Part shown: in pieces, positions 54,915 through 63,020 of the stretch
Layout of the letters: each line of letters opens with the position of its first letter
Position numbering within the stretch: the stretch's first letter is position 1
Origin: Dethiothermospora halolimnae
GTDB taxonomy: Bacteria > Bacillota > Clostridia > Tissierellales > VENL01
Reading direction: 5' to 3'
DNA: 64,000 nucleotides
NCBI RefSeq assembly: GCF_037577855.1
Contig: NZ_JBAKFX010000003.1
Coordinates: forward strand, 62,001 to 126,000
Notes under the pieces: generated by a model
What the model saw: only the letters and a program-made list of their open reading frames with translations
Databases searched by the model: none
Told to the model about the DNA's origin: nothing
Position numbers and translations under genes: made by a program

Positions 54915-55952
54915 TTAAGCATAAAGCTCTTCATAAATCTTTCTTAGTTCCTTACTTTCCCTCATTATCTGAAGGGCTATTTCAGCATGGCCTTTTGTGT
55001 AACCATTTCCCATTATCATTGTTGTATCTTTTCCTACACCTTCAGCTCCTAGGGCTGCTTTTGTGAAGTTTGTTGCCATACTAAAGAAGTAAATAAGTCC
55101 ATCGTCTTTAGTGGCCAAGATACTTGGCATTTCTGTGTTTGGTACGTTTACACAGTTTATAGTTATATCTGTCATTTCTCCATTTGTAGCTTCCTTTACC
55201 TTTTCTAGTACTTCCACTGCATTAGTTGCATCTGCCTTTATGTAAACATCGGCTAAATCAGCTGACTTTGCTCTCTCTAAGCTTTCTTCACTATATCCAA
55301 GGCATATTACTTTTCCGTTTACTCCAACTCTTTTTCTCGCTTCATATAAACATAACATACCAGATTTACCTGCTCCACCTATTACTAATACATTATCTCC
55401 TGGTTTAACAAGTTTTGCTGCTTGAGCCGGTGCACCGGCAACATCAAGTACAGATAATGCTAAGTTTTCTGGTAAATCTTCAGGAAGTACCGCATATATT
55501 CCACTTTCAAATAATATTGCTTCTCCCTTTATATCTACTTGGTCTATGTCTTTTCTAACTGCTAATATTTCATCTATTTTAAGTGGTGTTAGCGATAATG
55601 AAACTAATGTAGCTATTTTATCTCCAACTTTAAGATCAACCTTACCTTCTAATGCTGGTCCTATTTCCTTTACTGTACCTATTAACATTCCTCCAGAACC
55701 TGTAACGGGATTTTGATGTTTACCCCTAGTTTCTACTATATTTTTCATTATTTCCTTTATCTTTTCTTCTTTGCCCTTTGCTTCTTCTTTTATTTGAGTA
55801 AAACTTGCTGAGTCTATATTTAATGTTTGAACATCAATTAATATCTCATTGTCATATATCTCCATGGTATTATCAATCTTCACCGCTGGTTGTGGTAATG
55901 TATTTTTTGGTTCTATAACCCTATGTGTTCCATATGGACATCCTTTTTTCAT
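54915..55952 (-). CDS. kdd: L-erythro-3,5-diaminohexanoate dehydrogenase
   Basis: This 345-residue NAD(P)-dependent enzyme deaminates 3,5-diaminohexanoate to 5-amino-3-oxohexanoate. It has the family start KKGCPYGTHRVIEPKNTLPQ, a GroES-like N-terminal domain, and a Rossmann fold with NVLVIGGAGKSGMLCLYEAR. Length and motifs fit Kdd of lysine fermenters. The start is an ATG with GGGGAGG. It is the first gene behind the sigma-54 promoter at 56020-56037. The next enzymes of the pathway (Kce, Kal and CoA-handling genes) are not in this window. Confidence 0.97.
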   Translation of the reverse strand: MKKGCPYGTHRVIEPKNTLPQPAVKIDNTMEIYDNEILIDVQTLNIDSASFTQIKEEAKGKEEKIKEIMKNIVETRGKHQNPVTGSGGMLIGTVKEIGPALEGKVDLKVGDKIATLVSLSLTPLKIDEILAVRKDIDQVDIKGEAILFESGIYAVLPEDLPENLALSVLDVAGAPAQAAKLVKPGDNVLVIGGAGKSGMLCLYEARKRVGVNGKVICLGYSEESLERAKSADLADVYIKADATNAVEVLEKVKEATNGEMTDITINCVNVPNTEMPSILATKDDGLIYFFSMATNFTKAALGAEGVGKDTTMIMGNGYTKGHAEIALQIMRESKELRKIYEELYA

Positions 55953-56019
55953 TAAAAACGCCTCCCCTTTTTTTGCTTTTTGTTTTATTTTTAACGATTG
56001 GCTTTTCGGTTATTTATAA

Positions 56020-56037
56020 TTGCAAGAAGTATGCCAG
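56020..56037 (-). promoter_or_regulatory. Sigma-54 (-24/-12) promoter of the kdd-kamABCDE operon
   Basis: The minus strand reads CTGGCATACTTCTTGCAA. This fits the sigma-54 consensus TGGCAC-N5-TTGCA at all key positions, with GG and GC exactly 12 bases apart. It lies 68 bases upstream of the kdd ATG and behind an enhancer-binding protein gene. Confidence 0.85.
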
Positions 56038-56046
56038 GTTGTTTTA

Positions 56047-56268
56047 AAGAATAGATAATAGAGAATAAAGAATAGATAATGTGCAAAGATGGCCGGAGGC
56101 CACTTTGGATTTATTATATTTTTCTTATATAGTAAGTATATTAGAGGTTAGTCAATGACTGGTGTTGAAGAAATCTAGATATGCCCTGTCCCTACATAAT
56201 TTAATTTTACGACCAAAGGGAGTAAAATAACCATATCTATTCTTTATTCTTCATTCTTTATTCTTCAA
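56047..56268. repeat. Composite palindromic element upstream of the sigma-54 promoter
   Basis: AATAGATAATAGAGAATAAA-type arms (left 56049-56080; right about 56236-56266) enclose an A cassette variant CAAAGATGGCCGGAGGCCAC plus TTTG (56084-56107), an E piece (CCCTGTCCCTACATAATT) and a B cassette (56204-56228). It occupies the space between the promoter and the regulator gene, where enhancer sites would be expected. Confidence 0.85.
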
Positions 56269-56271
56269 CAA

Positions 56272-56306
56272 AAAAATAACGCCCGTTTTTTGGCGTTATT
56301 TTTTAA
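56272..56306 (-). terminator. Terminator of the sigma-54 regulator gene
   Basis: AAAAAATAACGCC-cgtttttt-GGCGTTATTTTTT forms a strong stem ending in T/A runs and overlapping the regulator stop codon. Confidence 0.85.
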
Positions 56307-57681
56307 TATCGTATTTATTCATCTTATACTGAAGGGTTTGTCTTGGGATTTCTATTAGTTTTGCTGTTTTTGTTATGTTAAAGTCTGTTTTCTTTAGAGC
56401 ATCTAGTATAATATTTTTTTCCGTTTCTTCTATGGTTTCCCTAAGGGGTTTTATCTTTTCTCTGGGACTATATATGGATTGTTCAAATTGCTGGGGGAGG
56501 TGTTCTAGACTTATTTTTTCTGTATCATATATTGTCATTATGCCTTCTATAACATGTTCAAGTTCCCTAACGTTTCCTGGCCAGTTATATTTTATAAATA
56601 CCTGGGATACCTCTTTTGTTACACCTTTAACTAATTTATTTAACTTTTTATTATACTTATCTATAAAAAAGTCTGTAAGTACTGGAATATCAGATTTTCT
56701 ATCCTTAAGTTCTGGGATACCTAATGTTACAACATTAAGTCTATAATATAGATCTTTTCTTAACTCTTTATTTTCAACTGCTAGGTCAGGGTCAGTATTT
56801 GTGGCAGCTATTATCCTTACATCAACTGTTACCGTTTTAGTGGAACCTACCCTTCTTATTGTCCCATCTTGAAGTACCCTCAATAGCTTTGCTTGAAGCT
56901 CTAGGGGCATTGAATTTATTTCATCCAAAAAAAGTGTTCCCCCATCGGCCACTTCAAACAATCCCGGTCTATTTTCAGCCCCTGTAAAGCCACCCTTAGA
57001 TGTTCCAAAAAGTATTCCCTCAAGTAAATTTGCTGGAAGGGCAGCACAGTTTTGGGTTACAAAGGGTTTATTCTTTCTATTACTTGCACTATGTATTGAT
57101 TGTACCAATAGTTCTTTTCCCGTTCCAGTTTCCCCATATACCAATATCGGTGATGATGTTTGAGCTGCCTTTAAAGAAAGGGATTTTAATTTAAGCATTT
57201 TCTCCGATTGTCCTATAATGTCTACAAATGTATAGTTTGCAGTGGTTTTATTTTTCCTTTTTTTCTTGTCATCTTTGTATAGTTCTTTTTGAAGGTCTAA
57301 TATTCTTTCGGATAATTCCCTTACCTTTGTTATGTCCCTAGATAGTTCCAATGCACCAACAATACCTTTTTTAGACCTTATGGGTATAGATGAATTCACT
57401 GTAGTTATTTTATCCCCTTTATAGTTTATAAATGTTTGCTCAACATCAAATATTGGCTTTCCCGTTTTCATAACCTGCAAAAGGGTACTGGTATCATATG
57501 ATAATGAAGGATATATTTCTAATATATGCCTACCCACAGCCTTATCATCATCTATTTCATCTAGCTTCGTTGCAAATTTATTGTAATATATTATTTTGCC
57601 ATTTTTATCTATTATATGAATACCTTCATCTATGTAATCTAGTATCTTGTATATATTTTCCTTAAGTAAGATATCTTTCAA
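56296..57681 (-). CDS. PAS-containing sigma-54-dependent transcriptional activator
   Basis: The start is a TTG with GGGGG seven bases ahead; the protein has 461 residues. Domains: PAS sensor (about 10-115; IDEGIHIIDKNGKIIYYNKF), AAA+ sigma-54 activation domain (about 150-385) with Walker A GETGTGKE, GGFTGA in place of the commoner GAFTGA, Walker B GGTLFLDEIN and arginine-finger region RKDLYYRLNV. A Fis-type helix-turn-helix closes it (about 425-458; NITKTAKLIEIPRQTLQYKM). It lies directly upstream of the operon that carries a -24/-12 promoter, in the same direction, so it is almost certainly its activator. The PAS domain may sense lysine, a degradation product or redox; that is unknown. Confidence 0.95.
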   Translation of the reverse strand: MKDILLKENIYKILDYIDEGIHIIDKNGKIIYYNKFATKLDEIDDDKAVGRHILEIYPSLSYDTSTLLQVMKTGKPIFDVEQTFINYKGDKITTVNSSIPIRSKKGIVGALELSRDITKVRELSERILDLQKELYKDDKKKRKNKTTANYTFVDIIGQSEKMLKLKSLSLKAAQTSSPILVYGETGTGKELLVQSIHSASNRKNKPFVTQNCAALPANLLEGILFGTSKGGFTGAENRPGLFEVADGGTLFLDEINSMPLELQAKLLRVLQDGTIRRVGSTKTVTVDVRIIAATNTDPDLAVENKELRKDLYYRLNVVTLGIPELKDRKSDIPVLTDFFIDKYNKKLNKLVKGVTKEVSQVFIKYNWPGNVRELEHVIEGIMTIYDTEKISLEHLPQQFEQSIYSPREKIKPLRETIEETEKNIILDALKKTDFNITKTAKLIEIPRQTLQYKMNKYDIKK

Positions 57682-57749
57682 GTTATTCCCCCTTTCCTTT
57701 TATGCCGATTTTCGGGCATTTAGTGACGGAAAACTGGCAATTTAAGCTA

Positions 57750-57958
57750 GAAAGTAGTTAATATAGTTGAGAGTTGAGATAGGAGAGTTAAATGTACAAA
57801 TCGGCTGAAGCCGATTTGATATATAATATTTTACGACCAAGGTGAGTAAAATCACCTCAAACTCTCCACTCTCAATTCTCCTCTAAAATTAGTCTCCCAA
57901 TGAATTCACAACTAATAAGCTTTTGACTATTATCTGTTAACTATTATCTATTAACTAC
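57750..57958. repeat. Composite palindromic element with B and C cassettes
   Basis: An outer arm TAGTTAATATAG (left) faces CTATTATCTGTTAACTATTA (right). A second nested pair, GAGAGTTGAGATAGGAGAGT and AACTCTCCACTCTCAATTCT, lies inside. Within are C (AAATCGGCTGAAGCCGATTT, 57798-57817) and B (57828-57852) cassettes. It fills the gap between the DUF1934-like gene and the regulator. Confidence 0.85.
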
Positions 57959-57960
57959 TT

Positions 57961-58377
57961 TTAGTGTATTTTAATCGAAAGCCTGTTTCTACTCTCAACT
58001 TCCCCACCAATACTTAACCTATAGTCTAGATTTATATTGCCCTTTCCTTTATCGGATATATCTAGGTCTACTGTTCTAGTTACTACTTCCATCAACATAT
58101 TTCCATAGGGAGTTTGATAGCTTGTTCGATGCTTTTTTCCTTGTTCAAATGTAAGTTTTGAGTTGTTGTTGCCAAATCTTTTCATTGATATTTTGCTACC
58201 TTCTATTTTCAATGTTGTAGTGGAGCCTTCCATGCCTGATAGTTCACTTTCATCATAAACGATATAATATATATCATTTTTTTTATAAAACTTCCCTAGG
58301 GTAGTTAATTCTATGTCATTTTTTTCTCCGTCAGTATGTTTTTGTTCTCCTAATATTCTTAATGTTACTTCTTTCAT
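57961..58377 (-). CDS. DUF1934 (YwiB-like) lipocalin-fold protein
   Basis: This 138-residue cytoplasmic protein is made almost entirely of beta strands: VTLRILGEQKHTDGEKNDIE, YYIVYDESELSGMEGSTTTL, KISMKRFGNNNSKLTFEQGK, then TPYGNMLMEVVTRTVDLDI and a final LDYRLSIGGEV strand. This pattern fits DUF1934 proteins, eight-stranded barrels found in many Firmicutes with no known reaction. It begins 23 bases after murI and ends next to a palindromic element. Confidence 0.85.
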   Translation of the reverse strand: MKEVTLRILGEQKHTDGEKNDIELTTLGKFYKKNDIYYIVYDESELSGMEGSTTTLKIEGSKISMKRFGNNNSKLTFEQGKKHRTSYQTPYGNMLMEVVTRTVDLDISDKGKGNINLDYRLSIGGEVESRNRLSIKIH

Positions 58378-58400
58378 AACTTTCTCCTCTCAGTTAATAA

Positions 58401-59207
58401 CTATAAATTTTCTATACTTACTTTTTCTATGGTCTCAATATCTTTACCTAATATATTTCCCCCTATTCTTCTAAATTTTTCAGGGGCATCACTTACATAA
58501 TATTTGTATTTAGGTTTATCTAATTTATCTGATAATAATCCCTTTTCTTTTAATATTTCTTTTGTGACCTTAGCAGTTTCAAATGCAGGATTTACTAGAT
58601 TTACTTTATCCCCCATGACTTTGCTTAATGTATATCTTAATATTGGGTAATGGGTGCACCCTAAAACTAGGGTATCTATATCATGTTCTTTAAGTTCCAT
58701 TAAATATTTTTCAGCTGTAAGCTTGGCTACATCACTATCTTCCCATCCATCTTCCACTATTTGTACAAATAAAGGGCATGCTATCCCTATCACTTGGGAT
58801 GATTTATCTATTCTTCGTATTCTCATTTGATAGGCTTCACTATTTATGGTTCCCGTGGTACCGATAACTCCTATCCTCTTATTTTTAGTCACCAGTGCAG
58901 CTTTATTGGCACCGGGGGTTATTACACCTATTATGGGTATATCAAAGTTTTTTTGCGCTTCTTCTAAAGCTATGGCACTGGCGGTATTGCAGGCTATAAC
59001 TATTGCCTTTATTTTTTTGCTTAGTAAAAACTTTATACATTGAAAAGAGTATTTTGTCACGGTTTCTTTAGATCTGGTTCCATAGGGTATCCTAGCTGTA
59101 TCACCAAAATATATTACATCTTCTCCTGGAAGTTGCTCCATTATTTCCTTTAATACAGTAAGACCCCCTATTCCAGAATCAAATACCCCTATGGGTCTAT
59201 TGTCCAT
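58401..59207 (-). CDS. murI: Glutamate racemase
   Basis: I choose ATG 59207, which has AAAGGGGTG ahead; an in-frame GTG four codons earlier overlaps that site. The 268-residue enzyme makes D-glutamate for peptidoglycan. It begins NRPIGVFDSGIGGLTVLKEI, has the two catalytic cysteines in VIACNTASA and VLGCTHYPIL, and the FGDTARIPYG motif. Length fits the family. It heads a short operon with the DUF1934-like gene. Confidence 0.97.
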   Translation of the reverse strand: MDNRPIGVFDSGIGGLTVLKEIMEQLPGEDVIYFGDTARIPYGTRSKETVTKYSFQCIKFLLSKKIKAIVIACNTASAIALEEAQKNFDIPIIGVITPGANKAALVTKNKRIGVIGTTGTINSEAYQMRIRRIDKSSQVIGIACPLFVQIVEDGWEDSDVAKLTAEKYLMELKEHDIDTLVLGCTHYPILRYTLSKVMGDKVNLVNPAFETAKVTKEILKEKGLLSDKLDKPKYKYYVSDAPEKFRRIGGNILGKDIETIEKVSIENL

Positions 59208-59234
59208 TTTATATAACACCCCTTTGCCGAAGCG

Positions 59235-59345
59235 GTTTGCTTCGGAATTGTTAATTTTTAATTGTTAATTGTTAGGTTTGGCGGTCTGGGTTTTTGCCTT
59301 GGACCTGCCTTCGGAATTTTAAATTGTAAATTTTAAATTATAAAT
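59235..59345. repeat. Low-complexity AATTGTTAATT-type arms
   Basis: GGAATTGTTAATTTTTAATT and GTTAATTGTTAG, followed by TTTTAAATTGTAAATTTTAA and ATTATAAATTG, look like arms of another composite element. The matching inverted arm (TTTATAATTTACAATTTACA) lies at about 60560-60595, so the whole 59235-60600 region, including the 210-bp array, may be one expanded element. Confidence 0.55.
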
Positions 59346-59406
59346 TGTGTCGTTTCGATGTTTTTTGGTTGTTAGTTGTTTTTGTTTTTTTGATAGGTTT
59401 TATTTT

Positions 59407-60309
59407 CGGCCCATTCCCGCCACTTTACAGGGTGGGAGGACATGACATGCCCAGTCCCTACGGATGGGGGTTAAATATATTAAGCCTATATTTGATGTTT
59501 TGTTACTGGGGGATTCTTAATCCCCCAGTCCTTGTGCTTCTCTAGGTTTATTGGTTGGAGGATTACGAATCCCCCAACAACGGTATAGCAGTTTTAGTGG
59601 TTAACTAATTTTATTTCGGCTCTTTCCCTCCACTTTACAGGGTGGGAGGACATGACATGCCCAGTCCCTACGGATGGGGGTTAAATATATTAAGCCTATA
59701 TTTGATGTTTTGTTACTGGGGGATTCTTAATCCCCCAGTTCTTGTGCTTCTCTAGGTTTATTGGTTGGAGGATTACGAATCCCCCAACAACGGTATAGCA
59801 GTTTTAGTGGTTAACTAGTTTTATTTCGGCTCTTTCCCTCCACTTTACAGGGTGGGAGGACATGACATGCCCAGTCCCTACGGATGGGGGTTAAATATAT
59901 TAAGCCTATATTTGATGTTTTGTTACTGGGGGATTCTTAATCCCCCAGTCCTTGTGCTTCTCTAGGTTTATTGGTTGGAGGATTACGAATCCCCCAACAA
60001 CGGTATAGCAGTTTTAGTGGTTAACTAATTTTATTTCGGCTCTTTCCCTCCACTTTACAGGGTGGGAGGACATGGCATGCCCAGTCCCTACGGATGGGGG
60101 TTAAATATATTAAGCCTATATTTGACGTTTTGTTACTGGGGGATTCTTAATCCCCCAGTCCTTGTGCTTTTCTAGGTTTATTGGTTGGGGGATTACGAAT
60201 CCCCCAACAACAGTATAGCGGTTTTAGTGGTTAACTAGTTTTATTTCGGCTCTTTCCCTCCACTTTACAGGGTGGGAGGACATGGCATGCCCAGTCCCTG
60301 CATAATTTA
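59407..60309. repeat. Tandem array of 210-bp units, four full copies and a partial one
   Basis: The landmark GGTGGGAGGACATG occurs at 59431, 59641, 59851, 60061 and 60271, each exactly 210 bases apart. Units are nearly identical and contain the palindromes CTGGGGGATTCTTAATCCCC plus CAG and GGAGGATTACGAATCCCCCA plus ACAAC, together with GGTGGGAGGACATGACATGC plus CCAGTCCCTACGG. Stop codons occur in all frames read, so it is not coding although 210 is a multiple of three. It is bounded by a B cassette (60310-60334) at the right. Confidence 0.95.
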
Positions 60310-60595
60310 ATTTTACCACCGTCGGGAGTAAAATTTCCTTATCTATCCTTTATTCTCCATTCTTTATTCTTTAATTTAAAAGTTATACTTTTATTATAAT
60401 AGAAATAAAGAAAAATATCCAAACAAAGTTAGAGGATTAGGAATCCCCCAACAACGAAGGCCAAATAATTAGAAGTGACAAATCCTTCAGTAACTAAACA
60501 ACAAAGTCGAAGAGCTAAAATGTTACAAATCCATGACCAAACTAAATACCCCATCTTTTAATTTATAATTTACAATTTACAATTTAAAATTAACA
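60310..60595. repeat. B cassette, arms and further palindromes behind the 210-bp array
   Basis: A B cassette (60310-60334) is followed by the arm CTTTATTCTCCATTCTTTAT plus TCTTTAATTT, then a degenerate D cassette (AGGATTAGGAATCCCCCAACAAC, about 60432-60455) and an AATTTATAATTTACAATTTA arm. No gene is visible here. The next gene ends at 60629. Confidence 0.75.
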
Positions 60596-60599
60596 TTCT

Positions 60600-60635
60600 A
60601 AAAAGGAGCCACGGTTCTAGGCTCCTTTTTAGAAT
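60600..60635 (-). terminator. Terminator of the sleB-ypeB operon
   Basis: CATTCTAAAAAGGAGCC and GGCTCCTTTTTAGAATG pair around a nine-base loop. The stem contains the ypeB stop, and a T-run closes the minus-strand side. Confidence 0.85.
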
Positions 60636-61996
60636 GTAAGGGTTCCATTTTCATTTTTAATTATTTTAAGTATCTTTGTTTCTTTTCCTGTTAATGCATT
60701 TATATATACTATAAAGTCACTGCCTTGATATTTTCCTTTAAATTCGTAACATAACACTTCTTTTATTCCCGTTTCTGGAATTATAGCAAGTCTTACACTG
60801 TCCACTTCAAAGTCTACCCTAACTTTTTCCCTTGCCTCTGATTCAGTTAATTTAGGTTCGGGGATATCTCTATTATGATGGCTTTTTAGATATTGGGCTG
60901 CATCTATCCCTAGGATTTCCCCATTATCTAATGCCACTTTCACTTTTATAAGATCTGGATATATTGTTACTCCATTGTCCTTATATGCAAAATTAAATAC
61001 TGCTACTCCATCATATCTTAGGGAATAGTTGGCTTCCATATTGTTATATCCCTTTTCATTTAAAAATTCCTTTGCTTTTTTTCTTGCAGATTCCATATTT
61101 AACTTTATCGCTGGAACATTACGGGGGTTTTCCATCCATACCACTTTACCACCTTTCATACTTACACCTATGTACATGCCCCGCTCCTTTTCTTTGTTTT
61201 CCGGTGCAATGCTAAAGGTGTAGGATGGTATTTTAGCTTTATTTATATTTTTTCCCTGTTCAAACATTGTAAGTTTTTCCACTTTATCTATTCCAATGAA
61301 ATCTGCAGCTATTTTTCTTGCCTGCTTTTCATCTACTTTTTTATCTCCTAGGCCCTTGGGATTTACATTCATAACTTGGTCTGAAAATGGACCATCGTAT
61401 ATTAGTTCAGGATAATTTGTCATTTTCTCTTCTAGTTTAACTAATCTTGCATCTAACATATTATCACTGGTATTTTCCAATTTATTTTTTTTCTTTCTTT
61501 TTACCGTGCCAATGCTAAATTGACCCTTAGCTAACTTTCCATGGAGTTCTGATAATTCCTTTGATAGATAACTTGTATACTGCTGTAGGTCTATCATTGA
61601 TTTAGACCTTTTTTGATTTAACGATTGTCCTTCTAGTATGTCCTCCACAAGGGAAAAACTATAGTCAGAAACTTGGGTTAAAAATTTTTGTGTTTGGGCT
61701 ATATCACTATGTTTTACTGGCATTTGTCCTAATTTCTCTTCAGCCATATACGCCTGTTGCATTATTTGAGATAATAATAGGACATTTTGTTCCTTTGAAC
61801 CGGATAAGAGAGCCTTGGATAGATTAACCTGAACATTTTCTACATGATCCTTTAAATCATAAAATAACATCTGATAATGATTGTTAAGGGCTATTTCGTA
61901 ATTATTTTTCATTTTATATTGATTGTAACCCCAAACCCCTGTTGCTACTAATGCTATAATCAGTATTGCCGGTATTATTAGTCTTTTATACTTCAA
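60629..61996 (-). CDS. ypeB: Germination protein YpeB
   Basis: I choose TTG 61996, eight bases after AGGAGG; the GTG three codons earlier overlaps that site. The 455-residue protein has an N-terminal membrane anchor (about 8-24) and a long helical domain (30-160) with NHYQMLFYDLKDHVENVQVN. Three PepSY-like domains follow (ADFIGIDKVEKLTMFEQGK region, then AREKVRVDF region). YpeB is needed for stability and localisation of the cortex-lytic enzyme SleB in spores. It lies directly behind sleB, as in other spore formers. Confidence 0.95.
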   Translation of the reverse strand: MKYKRLIIPAILIIALVATGVWGYNQYKMKNNYEIALNNHYQMLFYDLKDHVENVQVNLSKALLSGSKEQNVLLLSQIMQQAYMAEEKLGQMPVKHSDIAQTQKFLTQVSDYSFSLVEDILEGQSLNQKRSKSMIDLQQYTSYLSKELSELHGKLAKGQFSIGTVKRKKKNKLENTSDNMLDARLVKLEEKMTNYPELIYDGPFSDQVMNVNPKGLGDKKVDEKQARKIAADFIGIDKVEKLTMFEQGKNINKAKIPSYTFSIAPENKEKERGMYIGVSMKGGKVVWMENPRNVPAIKLNMESARKKAKEFLNEKGYNNMEANYSLRYDGVAVFNFAYKDNGVTIYPDLIKVKVALDNGEILGIDAAQYLKSHHNRDIPEPKLTESEAREKVRVDFEVDSVRLAIIPETGIKEVLCYEFKGKYQGSDFIVYINALTGKETKILKIIKNENGTLTF

Positions 61997-62013
61997 ATTT
62001 TCCACCTCCTATT

Positions 62014-62742
62014 CTAGTTACCAAACCAGTGTTTTCCTATCTTTACTACCACTTCCCTTGACCAAATCCATTTGCTGGTTGATGTGGCGGGGTTCCAATA
62101 ATATAAGCAACCATATGTTGGATCCCATCCATTTATGGCATCTCTAGCTGCCTTCATGGATTCCTTATCAGGGTTAAGATTTATTTGGCCATCTGTAACT
62201 GCAGTAAATGCCAATGGTTGATATATAACTCCCGCTATTGTATTGGGGAATGATGGGTTTTCTACCCTATTTAATGCAACTGCCGCTACTGCAACTTTTC
62301 CTATATAAGACTCTCCCCTGGCTTCACCATGGATGGCCCTGGCTAATAGGTATATATCATCGTTTCTACTCACTCCAGCTGTTGAAGCCGTTTTAGCCGG
62401 TGGCTGGTTATCGATATTTATGCCCAAAGCCGCCGCAGTATTAGGTCCCACAACTCCATCTACTGCTAATCCATTTTTACTCTGAAATTCCCTAACTGCC
62501 CTATAGGTTTCTGGACCATATAGACCATCAACGCTTCCGTTATAATAACCCCATTTAAGTAATTGCCACTGAACATTTTTAACATCTTGACCCTTTGAGC
62601 CCCAATATAATGGAGCTTGGGTAATACTAGAAGCCTCTTGTTCTAGGATTTCATTGGAGGGAGTTATACCCATTATGTAATATGTACCTATAGATAATGA
62701 AATTAGTAATAAAAAACTAGTTATTACAACTAATTTTTTCAT
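62014..62742 (-). CDS. sleB: Spore cortex-lytic enzyme SleB
   Basis: This 242-residue exported enzyme has a signal peptide (1-24) and a peptidoglycan-binding domain (about 48-105; SKGQDVKNVQWQLLKWGYYN). The SleB/CwlJ hydrolase domain spans about 128-242, with the catalytic Glu140 in AIHGEARGES. It is a lytic transglycosylase acting on muramic-delta-lactam peptidoglycan during germination. The gene pair sleB-ypeB, 17 bases apart, is conserved in spore formers. Start ATG with GAAAGGAG. Confidence 0.95.
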   Translation of the reverse strand: MKKLVVITSFLLLISLSIGTYYIMGITPSNEILEQEASSITQAPLYWGSKGQDVKNVQWQLLKWGYYNGSVDGLYGPETYRAVREFQSKNGLAVDGVVGPNTAAALGINIDNQPPAKTASTAGVSRNDDIYLLARAIHGEARGESYIGKVAVAAVALNRVENPSFPNTIAGVIYQPLAFTAVTDGQINLNPDKESMKAARDAINGWDPTYGCLYYWNPATSTSKWIWSREVVVKIGKHWFGN

Positions 62743-62814
62743 ATTATGTTCTCCTTTCAGTTTTAGTTTTGTATGGGATTATTTTTTGTATTAGAAAGGG
62801 GTTTTATGCACCCT

Positions 62815-63016
62815 TTTAAAGAAAGAATAAATATGGTTATTTTACTCACTTAGTTCGTAAAATTTCATTATATTGGCTGGGGGATTACGAATCCCCCAGC
62901 AACAAGAGCTAATTCTTTAGCAATAAAAGCTAATCCTTCAGCGACAAAATTAAAACAAAGTGGCCTTTGGCCACTTTGCACATTATCTATTCTCTATTCT
63001 CTATTATTTATTATTT
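62815..63016. repeat. Composite palindromic element between sleB and spoIIR
   Basis: A left arm AAAGAAAGAATAAATA is followed by a B-like cassette ATTTTACTCACTTAGTTCGT plus AAAAT (62839-62863) and a D cassette GGGGGATTACGAATCCCCC (62880-62898). Next come three short related AGCTAATTCTTTAGC/AATCCTTCAGCGAC repeats (about 62906-62946) and an A cassette (62956-62978). The right arm is ATTATCTATTCTCTATTCTC. Confidence 0.85.
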
Positions 63017-63020
63017 GCAT

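Noticed and set aside
59345..59545. 66-residue frame at the start of the 210-bp array, and the idea that 210 (70 codons) is a coding repeat
   Set aside because: Frames are broken by stops within each unit, and the palindromes explain the sequence better.
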